A stretch of DNA of 64,000 bases from Ruania albidiflava DSM 18029. GTDB lineage: Bacteria; Actinomycetota; Actinomycetes; Actinomycetales; Beutenbergiaceae. The translations under genes and the position numbers were made by a program. Of the stretch, positions 59,221 to 64,000 are shown in pieces; positions within the stretch are counted from its first letter, which is position 1; the number at the start of each line of letters is the position of its first letter. Under the pieces are notes generated by a model. The model saw only the letters and a list, made by a program, of their open reading frames with translations, made no database searches and was not told where the DNA came from. The stretch covers positions 102,070 through 166,069 of the forward strand of contig NZ_ATWL01000010.1 of the NCBI RefSeq assembly GCF_000421225.1. The letters are read 5' to 3'.

Positions 59221-60783
59221 CTACCGGCCGAGCCGAGCGGCGATGCCCAGGCCGGCCAGTGCGGTCACAGTGCCTAGCGGCAGGAACCAGCGCAACCAGG
59301 GGCTGAGCACAGTACCCGGGGTGCGCCCGTCGCGGAGCTCGACCTCGACGACGATCAACCCTGGCTGGTCGGCTGGGAGCGCCGCGAGCACGCTGCCGTC
59401 GGGGGCGAAGGCCTGGCTGGTGCCGGTCGTGGACAGGTTGAGCACGCTGCGTCCGGTCTCGATCGCGCGCATCCGGGCGATGTCCAGCTGTTGCAGGTTC
59501 TCGTCGGTGCCCCGGAAGTCCGCGTTGTTCGTCTGGAACATGAACACCTGCGCCTGGCTGCGGATCGCCGCCAGGAGGACGTCGTCGAAGGCGACGTCGA
59601 AGCAGATCGCCAGGCCGACCTGCCCGCCGTCGACCTCCAGCAACGGCGGGTCGGTGCCGTGGGCATACTCCCGCTCCAGCAGGTTGACCAGGTCGGGGGC
59701 GATCGCCTCGTAGAACCAGCGGTGCGGGACGTACTCGCCGAACGGCACCGGATGGTGCTTGGCGTGGCTGGCGACCGGGCCGCGCTCGGTCCACAGGAAC
59801 GAGGTGTTGTAGATGCTCCCGCCTGAGGCCGAGGCGGCGTTCATCAGGATCGGCGCACCGTACTGTCGGACAGCGGCATCGAGGAGGTCCGCGGTCTCCG
59901 GGTCGGTGATCGGGTCACGGTCGACGCTGCCCTCGGGCCAGAGCACCAGGTCCAGCGACTCGCGCTGCAGCGGCTCCGATGCCACCAGCTGCGACTCCAG
60001 GACGGCGAGCGGGCCAGCGCGGTCCACATAGGCCGCCGGACCGTCCCCCTGCACCGCACCGACCCGAAGGCTGCCAGCGGGACTGGTCGGGAAGGCTGGC
60101 ACGGTGAGCGCGACGACGACCAGCACCAGCACGGCGCCCAACGCCGCAGTCGCCTGGGTGGGTCGACCCCTGCTGGCTTGCTGTCGGCGCGTGCTGCGAT
60201 GCCACCAGCCCACCGCCTCCAGCACTGCGGCGCACAGCAGGACCATCAGCAGTCCCAGACCCGTCACACCGGTCCATGAGGCGACCGGTGCGATCGGGCT
60301 GTCCGCCTGGCTCATCGCCAACCGCCCCCACGGGAAGCCGCCGTAGGGCCAGGCGCTGAGGATCAGCTCACGGGTCGTCCACGCACCGGCGACCAGGCCA
60401 GGCAGGACGACCAGGCGGACCGCCGCAGTTTCCCGCCACCGTGGCGCCCAGCGGTAGGCCAGGGTGATCATCGGCGCCAGCAGGGCCCCCAACATCGCCT
60501 CCGCTCCGGCCAAGGCCACCCAGGGCACCCAGGCGAGTGGATGGTCGCCGAGGAACTGCCCGGCCCAGGACACGTGCGGGAGGTAGAACGCCAGCCCGAA
60601 GACACCGCCGACGAGCACTGCGGACCAGAACCGTCGGCCGACCAAGGACAGCAGCACGAGCATGATCGCGGGAAAGGCGAGCGGCCACCACCCCAGCGCC
60701 GGGAAAGCGGCGTCGAGCAGGAACCCGGCCCCGGCAGCAGCCAGCACCGCCCAGCGGAGGCGGAGACGAGGAGCTCGGCTCAT
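59221..60783 (-). CDS. lnt: Apolipoprotein N-acyltransferase Lnt
   Basis: Adds the third acyl chain to lipoproteins at the outer face of the membrane. The 520-residue product has about seven N-terminal helices and a C-terminal nitrilase domain with Glu in LVLWPEGSVDRDP, Lys in SHAKHHPVPFGEYVPHR and Cys in VGLAICFDVAFDD. A C-terminal helix closes it. Start at 60783 (MSRAPRLRLR). Several lipoprotein genes in the window would be its substrates. It is monocistronic here. Confidence 0.94.
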   Translation of the reverse strand: MSRAPRLRLRWAVLAAAGAGFLLDAAFPALGWWPLAFPAIMLVLLSLVGRRFWSAVLVGGVFGLAFYLPHVSWAGQFLGDHPLAWVPWVALAGAEAMLGALLAPMITLAYRWAPRWRETAAVRLVVLPGLVAGAWTTRELILSAWPYGGFPWGRLAMSQADSPIAPVASWTGVTGLGLLMVLLCAAVLEAVGWWHRSTRRQQASRGRPTQATAALGAVLVLVVVALTVPAFPTSPAGSLRVGAVQGDGPAAYVDRAGPLAVLESQLVASEPLQRESLDLVLWPEGSVDRDPITDPETADLLDAAVRQYGAPILMNAASASGGSIYNTSFLWTERGPVASHAKHHPVPFGEYVPHRWFYEAIAPDLVNLLEREYAHGTDPPLLEVDGGQVGLAICFDVAFDDVLLAAIRSQAQVFMFQTNNADFRGTDENLQQLDIARMRAIETGRSVLNLSTTGTSQAFAPDGSVLAALPADQPGLIVVEVELRDGRTPGTVLSPWLRWFLPLGTVTALAGLGIAARLGR

Positions 60784-60805
60784 CGCACCTCTTTCCTCAT
60801 TACTA

Positions 60806-61171
60806 TCCGACCACTGCGGCCCAGGCGGTATCCCGGCCGCGGTGTTCGGCTTCGCGCCGGCCGCCACGCTCGCCGGCGCCGGCGACGACCGGGTGGCGAC
60901 GCTGTTCACCGACCAGCTGGTCCGCCTGTTCGGCCACCGCGGCCGGGAGGTGAGCTCTGTGCACGTGGTGGACTGGAGCCGGGAGCCGTGCACCCAACCG
61001 CGGCGCGCCGGGGCACGCAGCTCGGCGACGTTCGGGGCGCCGGAGTATCAGCGCCCGGTCCACGACCGGGTGCACTGGGCGTCCACCGAGACAGCTACCG
61101 CCTACGCCGGGCACGTCGAGGGGGTGATCCGGGCCGGCCTGGCCGCTGCACGCGCAGTCGACCTGCCCTGA
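60806..61171 (+). pseudogene. 3' remnant of a flavin monoamine oxidase gene
   Basis: About 120 residues match the C-terminal part of FAD amine oxidases: VFGFAPAATLAGAGDD, LVRLFGHRGREV, VVDWSREPCTQ, and the FAD-contacting HWASTETATAYAGHVEGVI. The N-terminal FAD domain and most of the substrate domain are missing, and no start codon with a ribosome site is present. It lies between lnt and the TetR gene and looks like the leftover of a deletion. Confidence 0.75.
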
Positions 61172-61221
61172 GCGAGCAGGTGCACCGGTCACCGGCGTCG
61201 GCACAGCGGCAGCACCGCGGC

Positions 61222-61245
61222 AGTAGGTAGACTGGTCTACCTACT
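61222..61245. promoter_or_regulatory. Operator-like dyad upstream of the TetR-EamA operon
   Basis: Perfect 11-base arms AGTAGGTAGAC / GTCTACCTACT with a TG spacer, 14 bases ahead of the tetR start. It includes TAGACT, which may be the -10 box. Size and place are those expected for autoregulation by a TetR dimer. Confidence 0.85.
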
Positions 61246-61258
61246 CGAGGAGGCGCTG

Positions 61259-61834
61259 ATGACGACGAGGAGCCGGCCTACCCCGGCACGCGAGAAGTTG
61301 CTGGACGCCGCCGGTCAGCTGTTCTACGCCAGCGGCACGACAGCCACCGGTATCGATGCCATCACCGCTGCGGCCGGGGTGGCGAAGAAGAGCCTGTACA
61401 ACAACTTTGCCTCCAAGGACGAGCTCGTGCTCGCCTACCTCGAGACCCGGCACGCCGAGTGGCTGGACCTCTACTCCCACCGCCTGGCCCAGGCGAGCGC
61501 ACCTGAGCAACGGGTGCTCGCCGTCGTCGACGCCTACCTGGACCACGCACGCCTCCCCTACCCCCGCGGCTTCCGAGGGTGCGGCCTGCTGAACGCCGCT
61601 GCCGAGCTGCCGACCGGTGCCCCTGGGCGGGAGGCTGTGCGCCGGCACAAGGAGCAGGTAGAAGCGTTGCTGGCCACCCACCTGACCGAAGCGGGCGCCA
61701 CCGACCCGCAGGGCATGGCCGAGCACCTGGCGTTCCTGCTGGAAGGTGCGATGGTCCGGGCCGGGCTGGAGTGCAGCGACGAGCGTCTCGTCCGCGCGCG
61801 GCAGATCGCTGCGGCCCTGGTCAGCCGCAGATGA
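61259..61834 (+). CDS. TetR-family regulator
   Basis: 191 residues. N-terminal HTH: REKLLDAAGQLFYASGTTAT, GIDAITAAAGVAKKSLYNNF. The C-terminal ligand domain has the AcrR-like segment RGFRGCGLLNAAAELP. The operator next to its start and the four-base overlap (ATGA) with the EamA transporter gene suggest that it represses itself and the exporter until a ligand binds. Confidence 0.93.
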   Translation: MTTRSRPTPAREKLLDAAGQLFYASGTTATGIDAITAAAGVAKKSLYNNFASKDELVLAYLETRHAEWLDLYSHRLAQASAPEQRVLAVVDAYLDHARLPYPRGFRGCGLLNAAAELPTGAPGREAVRRHKEQVEALLATHLTEAGATDPQGMAEHLAFLLEGAMVRAGLECSDERLVRARQIAAALVSRR

Positions 61835-62772
61835 TCCACGGCTACCGCGTCGGCGTGCTGGCGATCATCATCACGGCCGTGCTGTGGGGCACGACCGGCA
61901 CCGCTGCGACGTTCGCCCCGGAGGCCGGGCCGCTGGCGATCGGGGCAGCGGCGCTCGGCCTGGGTGGGCTGGCGCAGGCGGTGATCGCCGTCCCGGCGCT
62001 GCGTGCGGCCCGGACCGGCCTGCGCGCGCACGCACGGCTGGTCGCTGTCGGTGCGGGAGCGGTCGGGGTCTACCCGCTGGCGTTCTACTCCTCGATGCAC
62101 CTGGCCGGGGTGGCGATCGGCTCGGTGGTCTCGTTGGCCTCGGCGCCGCTCGCCTCCGGCCTCCTGCAGCACTTCGTGCAGCGGCGTCCGCTGGGCCGGC
62201 CATGGGCGCTGGCCGCTGCGCTCGGCATCGCCGGGAGCACGGTGCTGTGCCTGGCAGCGGCGTCCGCACCTGTCGCCTCGGGACGCACGGCACCGGCCGT
62301 CGTGGCCGGTGTGCTGCTCGGTCTGGTCGCCGGCAGCACCTATGCCACCTACTCCTGGGCAGTGGGCCAGCTGATCGGGGCCGGGGTGAGCCGGGCCGCC
62401 GCAATGGGGGCGGTGTTCGGGGCCGGCGGGGCGCTGCTGGTGCCCGTGCTGCTGCTCACCGGCGCTCCGCTGCTGGCGAACGGGCAGGCCACCCTGGTGG
62501 CCGGGTACATGGCCGTCGTGCCGATGTTCGCCGGCTACCTGCTGTTCGGGTTCGGGCTGGCTCGCGTGCCGGCGGCCACGGCCACCACGATCACCCTCGC
62601 CGAACCAGCGGTGGCCACGGTGCTGGCCGTGCTGGTGGTCGGCGAGCGGCTGCCCTGGCTGGGGTGGGCCGGCATGGTGCTGGTCGCCGCGGCGCTGGTG
62701 CTGCTGGCAGTGCACCGACCACGCCGGAGCCCGCGCGGGCAGCCCGCACTGCAGGACGCCGGCCAGGCGTAG
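61831..62772 (+). CDS. EamA/DMT-family transporter
   Basis: A 313-residue membrane protein with ten hydrophobic segments in two five-helix EamA repeats: VLAIIITAVLWGTTGTAATF starts the first, VVAGVLLGLVAGSTYATYSW the second, which ends with TTITLAEPAVATVLAVLVVG and ERLPWLGWAGMVLVAAAL. Family members export amino acids, metabolites or toxins. Control by the adjacent TetR is likely. Substrate unknown. Confidence 0.92.
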   Translation: MIHGYRVGVLAIIITAVLWGTTGTAATFAPEAGPLAIGAAALGLGGLAQAVIAVPALRAARTGLRAHARLVAVGAGAVGVYPLAFYSSMHLAGVAIGSVVSLASAPLASGLLQHFVQRRPLGRPWALAAALGIAGSTVLCLAAASAPVASGRTAPAVVAGVLLGLVAGSTYATYSWAVGQLIGAGVSRAAAMGAVFGAGGALLVPVLLLTGAPLLANGQATLVAGYMAVVPMFAGYLLFGFGLARVPAATATTITLAEPAVATVLAVLVVGERLPWLGWAGMVLVAAALVLLAVHRPRRSPRGQPALQDAGQA

Positions 62773-62898
62773 CCGGATGGGCGCTGGCCCCGGCTCGTGG
62801 CCATCGCAGCAGAGACGGGGTGGGGCAGAGGTTTACCGCTCCCAGCTCTGGGTACCTCACTGGTGTGGCGGTGACCCGGCGATGTCGAGGAGCGGACG

Positions 62899-64000
62899 AT
62901 GGCGATCCAGGACAAGTCCACGCCGGGGGCGACAGCTGAGCAGCCCACCCTGCCAGGGCTGGGCGAGGAGCACCGGTCGCTAGGCAAGACCGTGGTCTCC
63001 TGGGTCACCACCACCGACCACAAGGTCGTCGGCTACCTGTACCTGATCACCTCGTTCCTGTTCTTCTGCCTGGCGGGTGTGTTCGCCGTGCTGATCCGGG
63101 CGGAGCTGTTCGAGCCGGGCGTGCAGATCGTCAACAGTGCCGAGCAGTACAACCAGCTGTTCACGATGCACGGCACGATCATGCTGCTGCTGTTCGCCAC
63201 CCCGCTGTTCATCGGCTTCGGCAACGTGCTGGTGCCGCTGCAGATCGGGGCACCGGACGTGGCCTTCCCGCGGCTGAACATGTTTGCCTACTGGCTGTTC
63301 CTGTTCGGCGGGCTGATCACGCTGGCTGGTTTCCTCACCCCGCGCGGTGCGGCCAGCTTCGGCTGGACGGGGTACGCCCCGCTCTCCGATGCGACGTTCA
63401 CTGCGGGCACCGGTGGGGACCTGTGGGTCGTGGGCCTGATCATGTCCGGGTTCGGCACCATCTTCGGGGCGGTCAACTTCATCACCACGATCGTGTGCAT
63501 GCGCATGCCGGGGATGACGATGTTCCGGATGCCGATCTTCACCTGGAACGTCCTGCTCACCGCGGTGCTGGTGCTGATGGCGTTCCCGGTGCTGGCCTCG
63601 GCGCTGTTCGGACTGGCCGCGGACCGGATCCTCGGCTCTCAGGTGTTCGCCCCGGAGAACGGTGGGGTGATGCTCTGGCAGCACCTGTTCTGGTTCTTCG
63701 GCCACCCCGAGGTGTACATCATCGCGCTGCCGTTCTTCGGCATCATCACCGAGATCTTGCCGGTGTTCTCCCGCAAGCCGGTGTTCGGCTACCTGGGGCT
63801 GGTGATCGCCACCATCTCCATCGCCGGGCTGTCCACCACGGTGTGGGCGCACCACATGTTCGCCACCGGCCAGGTGCTGCTGCCGTTCTTCTCGGTGATG
63901 ACGATGCTGATCGCGGTGCCGACCGGGGTGAAGTTCTTCAACTGGGTGGGCACCATGTGGCGCGGGAAGCTCACCTTCCAGTCGCCGATGCTGTGGTCCA
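62899..64000 (+). CDS. ctaD: Cytochrome c oxidase subunit I (partial, 3' end outside window)
   Basis: Catalytic subunit of the aa3 oxidase that reduces O2 to water and pumps protons. 367 residues are visible. [12 protein letters not shown] starts the first helix, a heme a His is in [16 protein letters not shown], the CuB His-Tyr pair in [19 protein letters not shown], and the CuB histidines in [10 protein letters not shown]. The frame is open to the last base, with about 200 more residues expected. The ATG at 62899 follows GAGGAGCG. The 126 bases upstream, after the EamA gene, presumably hold its promoter; no clear boxes are seen. Confidence 0.96.
   Translation, partial: MAIQDKSTPGATAEQPTLPGLGEEHRSLGKTVVSWVTTTDHKVVGYLYLITSFLFFCLAGVFAVLIRAELFEPGVQIVNSAEQYNQLFTMHGTIMLLLFATPLFIGFGNVLVPLQIGAPDVAFPRLNMFAYWLFLFGGLITLAGFLTPRGAASFGWTGYAPLSDATFTAGTGGDLWVVGLIMSGFGTIFGAVNFITTIVCMRMPGMTMFRMPIFTWNVLLTAVLVLMAFPVLASALFGLAADRILGSQVFAPENGGVMLWQHLFWFFGHPEVYIIALPFFGIITEILPVFSRKPVFGYLGLVIATISIAGLSTTVWAHHMFATGQVLLPFFSVMTMLIAVPTGVKFFNWVGTMWRGKLTFQSPMLWS

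Overview
The window is about 70% GC. It carries actinobacterial hallmarks: mycothiol conjugate amidase (mca), a DUF4307 protein, an uppS-type prenyltransferase next to hemolysin III, GTG starts and many 4-base ATGA/GTGA gene overlaps. The block uppS, hemolysin III, small membrane protein, mca, DUF4307, greA resembles the Mycobacterium Rv1080c-Rv1086 neighbourhood. A high-GC Gram-positive of the Micrococcales is my best guess; the genus cannot be told. I see no rRNA, tRNA, CRISPR array, insertion sequence or phage gene.

Layout. 1-7.1 kb: end of an unknown gene, ispH, a helicase-exonuclease-BRCT gene with a frameshift, then xseA-xseB-PfkB kinase-carbonic anhydrase as one overlapping operon. 7.2-11.3 kb: an XRE-MurA fusion, PhoH and uppS. 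11.5-17 kb: hemolysin III, nitrilase-family hydrolase, mca, DUF4307, a membrane-anchored zincin and greA. 17-22 kb: ilvA with an AI-2E-type exporter, a luciferase-like oxidoreductase, a small orphan gene and msrA. 22-26.4 kb: a somewhat lower-GC accessory segment with SoxR, a DsbA-like protein, an MDR reductase and a frameshifted MFS exporter, followed by the decayed ends of an MDR gene and a MarR gene.

26.4-31.2 kb is a thiamine locus. One TPP riboswitch precedes thiD. A second, on the other strand, precedes thiM-thiE-SDR-LLM monooxygenase, so two oxidoreductases of unknown role appear to be under TPP control. 31.2-45 kb is a nitrate/nitrite respiration island: a membrane-fused copper nitrite reductase, an NnrS-like membrane protein, a DUF2249 protein, a divergent SufR-like Fe-S regulator, a nar promoter region with a short leader ORF, narGHJI and mobA. 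NarGHI would reduce nitrate to nitrite, NirK nitrite to NO, and MobA would supply the molybdenum cofactor.

45-64 kb: FKBP isomerase, Bax-inhibitor-1 protein, ABC exporter plus two-component system, GNAT, lipoprotein and Ser/Thr kinase. Then comes a BlaI/BlaR-like pair with a CPVC membrane protein, divergent from a DsbA-CcdA-lipoprotein operon. Last are lnt, an amine oxidase remnant, a TetR-EamA pair and the start of ctaD (cytochrome oxidase subunit I), which runs off the window.

The most distinctive features are regulatory. Several precise dyads lie at predicted promoters (XRE-MurA, hemolysin III, SoxR/DsbA, BlaI/DsbA, TetR/EamA). Both TPP riboswitches are followed by hairpins that would mask the ribosome binding site, and one hairpin may bridge a Shine-Dalgarno and a start codon. 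Five genes look broken (helicase, MFS, MDR remnant, MarR remnant, amine oxidase remnant). Two of these differ from an intact frame by a single base in a simple-sequence run and could be assembly errors.
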